A stretch of DNA of 64,000 bases from Rosa chinensis (taxonomy: Eukaryota > Streptophyta > Magnoliopsida > Rosales > Rosaceae), in contig NC_037088.1 in the NCBI RefSeq assembly GCF_002994745.2, forward strand, positions 52,171,897 to 52,235,896, read 5' to 3'. The notes beneath the pieces are model-generated. The model was not told where the DNA came from. It made no database searches and was given only the letters and a program-made list of their open reading frames with translations. Below are positions 34,495 through 46,071 of the stretch, in pieces. Each line of letters starts with the position of its first letter. Position 1 is the stretch's first letter. A program made the position numbers and the translations under genes.

Positions 34495-34667
34495 AATAAT
34501 TTAGAGTCATTAGATTTTGGAAGGATAAGATGATATTTTTCTCAAGAATAACATGACATGATTTGACAAATAGGTGATGTGTACAGATGACAAGGCATGA
34601 CATCTAACATTGAGGCAACAAATCTTAGGCCTTATTGAGGCCGCAAATCATTTTCCTTGTATTCAAG

Positions 34668-36023
34668 AACCCAACCTTATATCAACATGATCATGTGATT
34701 AGAATAATATGCAACATAAACCATAACTAATTAACATGAAATAAGCAAGATAGCAGTAGCACGAGCAAAACCAGTATGAACACTAATTCATAAATAATAA
34801 TATATGAGATGATAATGTCAGAATCACCAATCAAAGGAGCCATATAAAGCTGAAATCCAAAATGCATGGAAGGCGTTCATCACAATGCCTTCAGAATCAT
34901 AGATGACAAGCGATGATACTCAACGAGAAATCTATCCAATAAAAAATTGTCTGCTTCAACTGCTTTAACTTGGTGAAAAAAGTCGTGAAACGAAGAAGAC
35001 TGGGGATAGTAGCAGTTCGATAAAATGCATGACCTATGGATAGCATTGCAGGCGAAGGTACCAATCATTTTAGATTAGCAAAGCTCCAAACTCATAACAG
35101 TACCGAAATAGCAGTGAAGGTACCAATCATTAAGCACCAAGAACCAAAATATCAATACAAGATTTTACGGTTTCAGCACGTCGAGGATTTGTAAGGATGC
35201 AGAATTGAAAAGCCAAATGAAGAAGAAAAATAGTGAAAAACATAGCGAAAACGAGCCTCACAATCATGCCGTAAGTTTTATGTACCGTATTAACCTAACC
35301 GATATATATCAAGAAAACAGAAGGAAGAAGATCAAAGAAGAAGATGAGAGGAACAAGGAGAGACTCTTTGAGGACTACATAACTTTGGAAAAAGAGAATA
35401 ATAGGTTTCAGTAGTGTGCCTTATCACATTCTTTTTTAGCTTTGGGTAAGTCTATGGTACATTGATGTTTATCATACATCAACTTTTTAAATTAATATAT
35501 ATTAATACTAGAAGGAAAACACACACTATGTGTGTGCATTTAATTTTGAAAAAAAAAAAACATTTTAAAATACTGAAATTGTTCAAGTAAATCGAGAATA
35601 TGTGTCTGGCCCAAACTCTAGGTTACTCGACCTAGTTGTAATAGGATTTTGAATTAGAGATCTTCTCGAAGATATTCATAGATATCCGATGAATTTTACA
35701 ATATCTTTCCTTGTATAACTCTGATTCTATATCTTGTAATCCTCTATATAAAGAGGCCATAAAGAGGTCCCTATTATCGATGAAAGCACAACTCAATTCT
35801 TTTCCAATTTTGGTTTTCCTTAAACATAAACCAATTTTTAGTAGTTGAATATGGGGAACAGTTAGTGGGTGATAGCTTGGGAGAGCAAATGAATAATGGT
35901 TATTTTTATATTTTTCTTTATCTTTTTCCTTTTGTAATTTACAGCTTTATCCTTGCACATTTAAACTTTCTTAAACTTTTCTAATATTTGAGGGCTATTT
36001 TAGTAAAAAAATGTTGTTTTGGC
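34668..36023. other. Spacer with a probable LTR remnant
   Basis: No gene is assigned. The minus-strand frame at 34880-35068 and the plus-strand frame at 35205-35414 (Lys/Glu-rich) are unrecognised. The stretch about 35588-35830 has an LTR/promoter look: TGTAATCCTCTATATAAAGAGGCC, in short CTATATAAAGAGG, followed by a leader-like CACAACTCAATTCTTTTCC. It is probably a truncated Copia-type LTR without visible partner or TSD. Confidence 0.45.
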
Positions 36024-36026
36024 TAA

Positions 36027-36319
36027 GATCAACTCCAATAGCTTTCCTATAATTTCTGTATTATAGGGAAGCAAAAGTCAAAGCTTTAGCATTTTTTCAT
36101 CTCCAACTCCAACAGAGAATATTTTACAACAATCTCTAAAATCTCCATAATTCTTTCTTAAAATTTTAGAGATTGTTGCAAATATAGGGAATTTGGTTTT
36201 CTCTTTCCTCACTATCCCTAAAATGGGGATAATTATAGGGAATCTGTTAGAGCAGAAGATGCTCATTTTTCCCGAAAATAGAGAAAAATCAAAATATGAG
36301 GAAGCTATTGGAGTTGCTC
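36027..36319. mobile_element. 293-bp Harbinger-like (Tourist-type) MITE
   Basis: The termini GATCAACTCCAATAGCTT and, in reverse complement, GAGCAACTCCAATAGCTT form inverted repeats. The flanks are the 3-bp duplication TAA (36024-36026 and 36320-36322). It is AT-rich and non-coding with internal inverted symmetry (TTTTAGAGATTGTTG/CAACAATCTCTAAAA). A 3-bp TWA duplication is typical of PIF/Harbinger. Confidence 0.85.
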
Positions 36320-36533
36320 TAACAAACTTTATTCTCTTAATAATAGTATAGATAAATTAATTGGTGAAACTTGTTGTATAGGTCAACAAGTTATCCACTT
36401 ATAATTTGACATGTGTACTTGAAAAAAAATTATCATACTAAATACTCATTAATTGTTTTATACATAAATTATTCAAAAACTTGTAGTAAAGATTGTAAAC
36501 ATACTTGCACAAAAAAAAAAAAAAAAGATTGTA

Positions 36534-36746
36534 TGTTAAAGGAAAAACATATTGTGTGCCTTTGTAAAAGCAACTGACGGAGAGGGAATCAAGGAATCAG
36601 TGATTACCATCAATCAGCGCAATTACGGATCAATCAGCATTTAGTATCATTAATGTAATCGATATTTCCGTTGTAATTCTATCCCTATATAAAGGGACTA
36701 TGAAATGAAATGAGGAGACCAATTCCATCTCAATTTTACTTTAACA
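36534..36746 (+). repeat. Copia 5' LTR
   Basis: 213 bp, TG...CA. It contains CTATATAAAGGGAC (TATA) near 36687 and is followed by CGTTATCAGCACGC, the presumed primer-binding region. Confidence 0.95.
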
Positions 36747-38291
36747 CGTTATCAGCACGCTCAGAGCTAATATCCAAGAAAAAAACCCCTAGAAGAAAAA
36801 AAGTTTTTCTTTCCTGCCGCCACCAACCAAAAAAAAAAAAAATTAATTAAATTAAATTCCCGTCCAGACTGGCCTCATCCACGCCTGTAGCACAGCCGCG
36901 CCGGCCTCACCTTGCAGCAGCAACTGCTTCACAGCAGCGCAGCCCATCCCAGCAGCAGCAGCCAGGCCTCAGCATCCTTCCAGACCGGCTTCCAGCCTCC
37001 CCAGTCGGATCGCCTACTGCACAGATCCTACCGCCGCCGCCGGACAGCCAGATCGATCATTCAACCTCCAGCCCCGCATCCGGCCCGCCTGCGTCGATCC
37101 CAGCAGCCCAATGCGGCTCCGCCTGCGCAGATAACAGCCGCCAAAGCTCGCATGACCCCTGCCCACCTCACCTAGCCGCTGCCCACCTCGCGCCTAACCG
37201 CTGATCAGCCTTGCAGGCACCATCTGTAAAGAACAAGAAAACAAGCAGAAAAACGCGAGAAAGAAGAGAGGAAAAAGAAAGAAAAAAAAAGGAGGAAGAA
37301 GAAAAAAAGAGGAAAAAGGTGACCCGGCCCAAAGAACAGGATCGGCCCTAAGAAAAAAAAAGAGACATAAAAGAAGTGGCCCAGAAAAAGGAATACGGCC
37401 AAAATAAAGAAAAATAAAATAAATCAGGCCCTGCAGCCCAAGAAAAAAGAAGCAAAGAGAACAAAAAAAACAAACAAACAGGCCGTTCGACCCAAGAAAA
37501 AAAAAAGGCCTCGTGGCCCACTGCTGTAAAGAATGAGAAAGCGGCCCAGTTTTTTCTCAAGCACAAAAACATCGCTACGCACGCCTGCATCAACACGCGC
37601 GTGCGTTAGGATTGTTTTATTTTCTTGAAACCAAGTATGTTCTCTTTTATTTATTTTCATACTATGGTATATTTCATTATTTATAATTCGAACTTTTGAG
37701 CATGTTTAGTTAGATAATTTTGATCTTTTTAAGCATGTTTTGTTATTTATGTTTTACATAATTATGTTTAAGCATGTTTTAATTATGCTATAGTTTATAC
37801 TTTATTTTGAACATGCCATATATATCTTGTTATATATTATTTATGAAATTGTGAGCATGCTTTGTAAATTTTATTTACACCTATATAATTATTCCTAAGC
37901 ATGTCTTTATATTATGCTATCGTTAGTATTTTATTTTTTTACTCATGCTATATTATTGCTAATTATTATGTGTAGCATATAATTTGTTGTATATTTGTGA
38001 ATTTGAGCATGCCATGTAGTTTATTTTTATATATGCTATGTTTTATTTATTATTAAATGTGCTATTATTATTTCTAGTATGCAATATATACAATCTGCTT
38101 TGCCAAGATAATGAAATTTCATGCGCATTATACACACAACATTACCGTGATAAAGTATTTTCACATAGCATCGAAAAACAATGTGACCATTACGAATCTT
38201 GGTCTTGAAATCTAATTCATATTTTTGGAAAATAATTTACGTGGATGTCTTTATGATTGCGTAATTTATATCTTCTCTCTTGTTTATGTAG
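36747..38291 (+). other. Copia leader: GC-rich block, purine-rich block, AT-rich block
   Basis: There is no ORF of known type. 36860-37200 is C-rich, with many GCAGC and CCGCC. 37220-37560 is A/G-rich and punctuated by GGCCC words, giving a quasi-repetitive tract. 37620-38100 is AT-rich with recurrent AGCATG. The gag ATG follows TTTATGTAG, so a leader intron ending there is possible. Confidence 0.5.
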
Positions 38292-39311
38292 ATGGCTGAT
38301 CCAACTCAACCTGAGTTTGACATCTTGGACTCAGAAGGACTTGAGTACCATCGTTGGGTTTCCGATATGGAAATTGCTTTTGTGGTAAAAGACTACACTA
38401 CCACCATTACCGACCCCAAAGATGATGAACTATCTAATAAGGTGAAAGCAAATGCATTAATGTTTCTGAGGCGACATATTGATCCTAGCCTACGCTGGGA
38501 GTACCTTCAGTTGAAGACACCCAAAGAACTGTGGGATGCCCTTAAGGGACGTTTTGGGAACATTCACGATACTTTGCTCCCAGAACTGGCCGTTTAGTGG
38601 AATGGAATCCGCTTGCTTGATTATAAAAAGATCAATGACTTCAACAAGGACATGTTGCGCTTAAAGGCACGTCTCAATTTCTGTGGAAGGGAAATCACAA
38701 AAGATGATATAATCTACAAGACTCTTACCACCTTTCCTACTTCAACATTTATACTAGCGAACCAGTATAAGTTGGAGTATGACAACAAAAGAATCACAAC
38801 CTTCAATAAGTTAATAAACCTACTGCAAGTGGCTGAAAGACATAATAAGGTTCTCTTGAACAACAATGCCAGGCTCACTGGGACAAAGAAAATTCCCGAG
38901 ACTAATTATGGAAAAATGAAAGGTGGAAAGAACTCCAATGCGAGGGGGTTTAGACGTGCTGATCCCTATCCACGTGGCAACAATGCACCACGTGGAAAGG
39001 GACATGGGGATCGTGGAAACAAGATGCAAAAGGAAAGAGTTGACAATGAACCATGCTATAGGCGTGGATTCATTGGGCATTGGTACAAGAACTGCAAAGC
39101 AAACAATAGAGTAGTAGCCAATTACAAGAGGTATAGAGAGTCTAAAGAACAAGAGGCTCACTATATGGAAGAAGGAGGTCATGACCTAGACGTCAACCTT
39201 ACAATTGTAGACTTCAATGGAAAAAAGGAACTTGGTCAGTCAATGGATGGACTATATTTTGACCGATCTGCTTTATCTATTTATTTTCCAAAGACAGATG
39301 TGAAGGCATAA
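38292..39311 (+). pseudogene. Copia gag
   Basis: Two plus-strand frames (38292-38597 and 38613-39311) form one gag split by a TAG at 38596-38598 and a frame shift. It shows LDSEGLEYHRWVSDMEIAF, the Copia gag start, then LRWEYLQLKTPKELWDALK and LNNNARLTGTKK. The zinc knuckle near 39052-39093 reads CYRRGFIGHWYKNC: the second ligand cysteine is arginine (CGT instead of TGT), so the knuckle is broken. A basic Gly/Arg-rich stretch precedes it. Gag would package element RNA. Confidence 0.92.
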
Positions 39312-39619
39312 TGCCTCATTTTTAATTAGACTATTATTTGGTCTTAAAGAATGGTTTGATGAATTAGATTTCTGAATAAAGACCTTGATTTGATTATCGT
39401 TGGCTTATTAATAAATTTCGAATTTTATTCTGAAGTACTGAATTTATTCAAATTTATTTACTACACATATTTACATGGTTCGACATAGCACTATAAAGAT
39501 GTAAAGCAATACATCTAGAGAAAAATTATTAGAATGAAAAGAATAACATTCTATGCAAATAGAAATACTCTAAAGAATATGAGTTATATTTTCTAAATAC
39601 CTCCCATTTATTTGTACGA

Positions 39620-41443
39620 ATGAATGGAGGAGAACTTGAGTGCTTAGTTCATAGTGGGACTACCCACAAAATATTAAGAAATAGGCAATTATTCATTGAA
39701 TTAATAGCCTATAATTCCTCTGTGACTACGATGATTGGATCATCACAAGTAATAAAAGGGCGAGGAACTGCCAAATTTTTGCTGCCTGATAGCACAACAT
39801 TTCAAGTCACAGACACTCTATATGCACCAAGAGCTAATCGAACCTTGTTAAGTTTCAAAGCTATTTGTGCCAATGGTTATCCAGTAGAAACACACTGTGA
39901 GAATGGAACTGAATACCTTGATATTAACTCTAATGAATGTGGAAAGAAACGCATTTTAGAGAAGCTTATGAGTCAATATAGTGGACTGTACCTCACTATG
40001 ATTCGGATCATTGAATCCTATACTGTCACCAACAATGAAATGTGGGACACTGACTCATACATGCTGTGGCATGACCGCCTAAGGCATCCCGGTCATGACA
40101 TGATGATCCGTATTTTAAAGAACTCATATGGACATCCCTTCTTTCGAGTGAAAAATAAAATGGGAGAAAAGTCCGCCACACTGCAAGATGTCGGTCCTAG
40201 TACTGCTCAAATGCAGCCATTGCCTTCTGAAGTACTAGAAGCACTACCTCCCTCCCATTATGCCTCATTGACTATTTCAAAGGCACATCACTCGTTTTGC
40301 AAAGCCTGCTCTTTAGCAAAAACAGGATCGAGACATTCCTATGCTAAAAATACAAAACAAAACATTCCATTCTTACAAAGGATACAAAGAGATGTCTGTG
40401 GACCTATCCATTCAGAATGCGAACCATTCAAGTACTTTATGGTTTTGGTGGATGCTTCGACAATCTGGTCACATGTCGTTTTATTGTCCACAAGAAATGC
40501 TGCAAAACTTCTAACACAGATTATACGTTTAAGGGCTCACCACCCTGATAACGCCGGAGAGTTTACATCAAAAGCATTTGATGATTATTGCATGTCTATC
40601 GGGATCGATGTAGAGCATCCTGTACCCTATGTGCATACACAAAATGGTCTCGCAGAAGCCACCATCAAAAGGCTACAGATGGTGGCTAGGGCATTGGTTA
40701 TACGCACCAATCTGCCTATATTTGCATGGGGTTATGCAATATTGCACGCAGCTTTACTTATTCTTTTCAGACCCACTACTAGCCAACCATTTTCTGCGTA
40801 CCAGTTGGTAACTGGATATGAGCCTGACATTTCACACTTACGCATGTTTGGTTGCACAGTATATGTGCCTATCGCGCCCCCACAACGCATCAAAATGGGT
40901 CCTCAGAGACGATTAAGTATTTATGTTGGATATGAATCCCCAACAATTATCTACTAGTTGGAACCCTTGACAAGCGATCTCTCTAGCGCTAGATTTGTGG
41001 ATTGTCACTTTAATGAGACAGTCTTCCCATCGTTAGGGGGAGATAGGAAAAAGGATTTTCCAAGGGAACGACAGGAATTGTCGTGGTTTGTCCCCACTCT
41101 GTCTCATTTTGATCCCCGCACTTCACAATGTGAAAGTGAAGTGAAAAGAATAATCGATCTTCATAACGTAGCAGATTCGATGCCTGATGCGTTTACTGAT
41201 ATCGCAAAAGTGATGAGATCACATATACCAGTTGTAAATGTGCCTGCAAGGTTAGAAATCCCCAACAAGGGGCACCGTGCTGCAAATAGAGGCACTACAA
41301 CTGCACTTAGTGGAGATGTGGTTGAGGCCGTGGCTCCCCAAAGGAAGAGGGGGAGGCCACTTGGTTCCATTGACACTCACCCAAGGAAGAAGAGGGCGAG
41401 TAAGGTACAAACCAATCATCAATGTATAGAATCCCTCTCATGA
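39620..41443 (+). pseudogene. Copia protease and integrase
   Basis: The frame 39620-40957 starts with the protease. The catalytic D-S-G-T-T-H box reads HSGTTH, so the active-site aspartate is lost. A pre-integrase zinc-binding region follows (LWHDRLRHPGHDMM, then CKACSLAK). The integrase core has RDVCGPIH and a deletion: the second catalytic Asp block appears as RAHHPDNAGEF with the usual intervening residues missing. The block NGLAEATIKRLQMVARAL carries the Glu. The frame stops at 40957; the tail continues at 40958-41443 with RKRGRPLGSIDTHPRKKR. Confidence 0.92.
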
Positions 41444-41579
41444 GATTGTCTCTGATTATAGTTATGTCTATGAATCAATACTGGAGGACGCTCCGATGTT
41501 TAAAATGATCCAGAGAACAAAGAAATCTCAAAGGATTATGAGAGTGCGTATGAGTTGATAGAAAGATCTTCCATACACA

Positions 41580-43317
41580 TTGATGATATATACTATTACT
41601 CAAGGAATCATAGAGCACGATGATATTGAACCACGCTCTGTTGCAAAATGTCAACAAAGAGCAGATTGGCCTAAATGGAAAGAAACAATCCAGGCAGAAT
41701 TAGATTCTCTGACAAAGAGACAGGTATTTGGTCTAGTAGTGCTAACCCCACCAAGTGTAAAGCCTATAGGACATAAATGGGTCTTTGTCAGAAAGCGTAG
41801 TGAGAAGAATGAAGTCTTGAGGTACAAGGCTCACCTTGTGGCGCAAGGTTTCTCACAACGCCCTGGAATTGACTACGAGGAGACATACTATCCTGTAATG
41901 GACGTTATAACGTTCCGCTACTTAGTTAGCTTAGTAGTTTCCGAAGGACTGGAAATGCAGCTCATGGATGTGGTTATTGCATATCTCTATGGGGATCTAG
42001 ATTCAGAGATATATATGAAAGTGCCTCATGGCCTTACATTACCCAGGTCAAGTGACTCTAAACCACGGAGTGCGTTTGCAATTAGGTTGAAACGCTCACT
42101 TTACGGATTGAAACAATCCGGGCGGATGTGGTATACCCGTCTAAGTGACTACTTGATTGGGAAGGGATATAAGAACGATAAAGTATGCCCCTGCGTATTC
42201 ATAAAGAAAACAAGTTCCGAATTTGCAATTGTAGCTATATATGTCGATGATATGAACATAATAGGTACTCTTGATGAAATAAGAGAAACCGCGAGCTACT
42301 TGAAATCCGAATTTGAGATGAAGGATTTTGGGAAAACTCAATTCTATCTAGGCCTTCAAATAGAACAACGAGTTTGTGGAATACTAATCCACCAGTCTGC
42401 ATATGTCCAAAAGTCAGGCAATTTAACAAGGACAAAGCGCATCCTGCTAGCACTCCCATGATCGGTCGAAGCTTGGATGCAAAGAAAAATCCATTTCATC
42501 CAAAGGAAGATGACGAAGAGATGTTGGGAGCTGAAATTCCCTATCTAAGTGTAATAGGCGCATTATTGTACTTAGCCTAATGTACTCGACCAGACATTGC
42601 ATTCTCAGTGAACTTGTTAGCTAGATTTAGCTCACGGCCAACACACCGTCACTGGAATGGTATCAAAAACATTTTCGATACCTAAAAGGAACTATTGACT
42701 TGGGACTGTTCTTTCCCTATAGTGAGATAAGAGGGACCGCAGATGGAACTGCAATCCCTAAAGGAAATGTTGATGGCGAAAACGCCACTCACTACACTAA
42801 AACGCCAAATGATGTTTTGGTCGGTTTTTGCTGATGTTGGATACGTCTCTGACCCATATAAAGATCGTTCCCAAACTGGTTATGTATTTACCAATGGGAG
42901 CACAACGATATCTTGGAGATCAACCAAGCAAACCCTTGTAGCTACCTCCTCGAACCACTCAGAGATCATTACTCTACATGAGGCGGTTCGTGAGTGTGTA
43001 TGGTTAAGAGCTATCATCACACATTCGAGGGACTAGTGGTTTAAGTACTACCACTGAAGAGCCTATTTGCATTAATAAAGATAATGCAGCTTGCATCGAA
43101 CAGATGAAGCTTGGTTATATTAAGGGTGATAACACAAAACACATATCGCGAAAGTTGTTCTACAATCAGTAACAACAAGCTCTCCTCAAGATTCAAGTGA
43201 ATCAAGTAAGGTCTGAGGAGAATGTGGCAGATTTGTTCACCAAATCATTGCCCAAGGCCACATTTGAGAAACATGTGAAAAACATAGGAATGCGAAGTCT
43301 TTCCAAGCTCCCTTGAT
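41580..43317 (+). pseudogene. Copia reverse transcriptase and RNase H
   Basis: The RT frame 41580-42461 has IGHKWVFVRKR, then KAHLVAQGFSQRPGIDYEET, LMDVVIAYLYGDLDSEIYM (motif A Asp kept), SLYGLKQSGRMWY and AIYVDDMNIIGT (catalytic YVDD). A frame change at about 42380 moves the C-terminus into 42374-42580. RNase H follows at 42743-43036 (DPYKDRSQTGYVF, TSNHSEIITLHEAVRECVWL) and decayed text to about 43317. Catalytic residues remain recognisable, but stops prevent one product. Confidence 0.92.
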
Positions 43318-43522
43318 TAATGCAAGTATCAGGGGGAGGTGTAGACATCAGGGGGAGTCTAACACACACATGTCATCCTCAATTGCAAAAGGTGCGTTGT
43401 GCTCTTTTCCTTCGACCAAGGTGTATTTTTTGTCCCACAGGGTTTTTATTGTTACTTGGCAAGGTTTTTAGTGAGGCATCAACTCATGCACCATTTCGTC
43501 TTTGACTTGGCACAAGGGGGAG

Positions 43523-43735
43523 TGTTAAAGGAAAACCATATTGTGTGCCTTCGTCAAAGCAACTGATGGAGAGGGAATCAAGGAATCAGTGATTACCATC
43601 AATCAGCGCAATTACGGATCAATCAGCATTTAGTATCATTAATGTAATCGATATTTCTGTTGTAATTCTATCCCTATATAAAGGGACTATGAAATTAAAT
43701 GAGGAGACCAATTCCGTCTCAATTTTACTTTAACA
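43523..43735 (+). repeat. Copia 3' LTR
   Basis: 213 bp, preceded by the purine tract CACAAGGGGGAG, TG...CA ends. Confidence 0.95.
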
Positions 43736-43935
43736 TTGTGAACATAGTAATTACTTAGATTGTGTTCATACCATGTACAAATGGTACATAGACACTGGCA
43801 CCACATGCTCTGAGAATATTTTAGAGTCAAGAATAGGGTACTGAAATGTGCTATGTACTAGTGATCAAACGCCCCAGAACCTTTACTGAAAGTTGGTCCA
43901 ACACAGGCAAGTTACCCTAAACATGGAAGCAAACA

Positions 43936-43986
43936 TTCCCACATCGGAAACCACAGAATGGTAAGTCCCAATAAGCGCTATATAAA
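43936..43986 (+). promoter_or_regulatory. Stand-alone USE/TATA pair, snRNA-type promoter look
   Basis: TTCCCACATCG (43936-43946) is one base off RTCCCACATCG and is followed after 32 bp by TATATAAAGG (from 43979). No known U-snRNA sequence follows. The downstream TGTAACGCCCC at 43993 looks like the start of an LTR. The site could therefore be the remains of an LTR promoter or drive an unknown non-coding RNA. The rest of 43736-44435 shows no gene. Confidence 0.45.
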
Positions 43987-45020
43987 GGTCCACTGTAACG
44001 CCCCAATTTACACCTCTCCAAATCGGTTACACAATATAGTGCCGCAAACCTTTAGGAGCACAAGCTAAGATTAATTCATGTCCTAAAGAAATGCAAGGCA
44101 ATTTAGTTTAAAAAATAAAAAATCTAAAATGGTCAGAGTTGGCGGAAAACGTGAAGTTTAAAGCGAGGTGAAATTGAACAGATTATTTAAGTCGATTAAA
44201 GAATATTATAACTAAAACAATGTCAAGAGTAATGGGATTGGTTCCATGCATAATAACTATAACATAATAGTACTGAATCATCAATTTAAAATACTAAAAA
44301 ATAAACTCAACTTTGGTCCCACCGTTTGAATATAAAATTAAGAAGCTAAGCAAAGATCGGGTAGTTACAATTTAACATTCATCTCAATCAAAAAATAAAT
44401 AGTGTTTAGTACCTTGTAGTATGAGTCCAACATCAATTTAATCCCTTGACTTTCAATTTCATCAAGAACACTCCCTCAATATCATCTTCTCGTCCAATAG
44501 GTCCCTCCGACTCAATTCCGTCAATTTCAGACGTTAAGTTGCTGACGTGGAGTTCCAACTCATCAAAAGTAGGGCCCACATGATAGTAAAATTCTCAAAA
44601 TGTCCCTGCCCTATTCTAACTCAGATCGCTGCCCCAAATCCACATTAATCCTCCCCATTACTCGACACAAACTGTAACACAGTCCTAGATTGAAGTTGTT
44701 TGGAGAAAGCAAAAAATTTCAAGAATACCTAAAGAATCGAATGCATGAAGAAGGTGAAAGCTGAACTGATTGAAAGGCCCACAAAATCGACAAGCAGAAG
44801 GCAGATTGAAAAGATGGAAAAGGTTTCGACATGGCCAACAACGTGCTTGATGTTTGGATACCCAGAAAAATGAAGGATGGAGATGAAATCCCTTATTACG
44901 GAGAGTTTGGGTTTAGGATTCTGCATTACGGTGATCAAATCTTTAGGTTTTATTGATTAAAGAGTTTTGGGTTTTGGGTTTCAAAATTTCAAAAGTGGGG
45001 AAAAAGGGTTTTTGGGTTTG

Positions 45021-45190
45021 GTTTCAGAGCTTCTAAAGTTTCTGGGTTTCGGGTTTTAGTATCATGTGATGACTATGTTGGTTTCAGCGCTTCTAAAGTT
45101 TCTGGGTTTCGGGTTTTAGTATCATGTGATGACTATGTTAGTTTCAGAGCTTCTAAATTTTCTGGGTTTCAGAGCTTCTGAAGTTTTTGG
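45021..45190. repeat. 60-bp tandem repeat, 2 full and one partial copy
   Basis: The unit GGTTTCAGAGCTTCTAAAG plus TTTCTGGGTTTCGGGTTTTAG and TATCATGTGATGACTATG is repeated at 45021-45080 and 45081-45140, with a degenerate copy after that. The first two copies differ by about one base. Confidence 0.85.
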
Positions 45191-45564
45191 ATTTCGTGTT
45201 TCTGGAGTTCGTTTTAAAGCAGTGTGATTGCAATTTTTATCTTGTATTGGTCCTAGTCTTTTACCCAAACCATTATCGGCTTGTTATCAACCCCACCAAT
45301 TGAGTGTAAATTGACTTAAAAGTTCCACTTTCTGATGCTTTGTAGAGGGATAGCAGTAACAGTAGGAATAAGTGAATAACGTTGTCTTTGCTTTTCCAAG
45401 TTGCAAAGTATGACTTTTCCAAGTTGCAAAATTCTTTTGTACTTTCTCAACCAGATCAAAGTGCTTACTTGTGTTATTTTTTAAAACTAGAGCTGAAATT
45501 TGTTCTACTTCAGAAGCTTATATTGTAAGTTTAAAAGTAGCTTATATGTTGCAGGAACATGCCT

Positions 45565-45659
45565 GAATTCCGGCAGAGCAAAGTACAATATAAAACAATA
45601 AGTTTACCCTCTCGAGGGCTGTGTACCGCCCTTTCACCAAAAAAAAAAAAAAAAAAAGA
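45565..45659 (+). mobile_element. Tiny poly(A)-tailed retroposon insert with TSD
   Basis: About 74 bp of sequence (ending GGGCTGTGTACCGCCCTTTCACC) plus 19 A's is flanked by AACATGCCT at 45556-45564 and 45660-45668. This is the signature of a LINE-mediated insertion, either a severely 5'-truncated LINE or a SINE end. It is unrelated in sequence to the LINE at 1779-8234. Confidence 0.75.
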
Positions 45660-46071
45660 AACATGCCTTTTCTGTTCTGACTTCTATTTTTGTCTCATAT
45701 GATAAATTTAGGTTTTGTTTTTGTCTCATACTTATTCAATCCTAATAATTATGAAGATGATGCCTGCATATAGCACTAATAGATATTTTATCTTAGGGTT
45801 ACGCTTCAATTGTTGTCTGTTTGTGAAGGCTTGACCCTTAAAGTAGGTGATTAAAGTATGCAGGTGCATGTGAAAGTTGTTGGGGATAATGAATGAGGGT
45901 TTTAATATTGCTGTTGTTATGGTTTTGATGTGTTTGTTGTTGGTTGTGGTCTTTGTTTACTACAACCCACTTAGCAGTGCTTTTATAAGTGGTCCAACTG
46001 TTGGTTGTGGTAATAACTAACATTCTTTATTAAATTTTTTTTCCTACCATGCAGATAATCCTGATTAATTA

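Larger units (their letters stand above)
11614..34656. mobile_element. Outermost MULE-like element hosting a nest of insertions
   Basis: Terminal inverted repeats are visible at 11614-11665 and 34605-34656. The left end is GGCAATGATATGGGGC followed by AGGCCTAAGATTTGT; the right end, read in reverse complement, is GGAAAATGATTTGCGGC followed by AGGCCTAAGATTTGT. The flanks are an exact direct repeat TTGTATTCAAG at 11603-11613 and 34657-34667. The TSD length and TIRs suggest a Mutator-like element. Without the insertions (12350-32499 and 32637-34494) only about 1.0 kb of AT-rich, non-coding element remains, so it was a small non-autonomous element before it was invaded. The stretch 11666-12349 shows no gene. 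Confidence 0.8.
36534..43735 (+). mobile_element. Complete but inactive Ty1/copia retrotransposon
   Basis: This 7.2-kb element has 213-bp LTRs at 36534-36746 and 43523-43735, both TGTTAAAGGAAAA...TTTAACA, with about 7 differences by eye (roughly 97%). The flanking 5-mers are TTGTA and TTGTG. The polypurine tract CACAAGGGGGAG abuts the 3' LTR. The order gag, protease, integrase, RT, RNase H is that of Copia. A leader of about 1.5 kb separates the 5' LTR from gag. Stops at 38598, after 39311, after 40957 and later, plus lost catalytic residues, make it defective. Confidence 0.95.

Noticed and set aside
43979..44200. U-snRNA gene downstream of the USE/TATA pair
   Set aside because: No U1, U2, U4, U5 or U6 start or core motif is present; only the promoter-like pair is reported.
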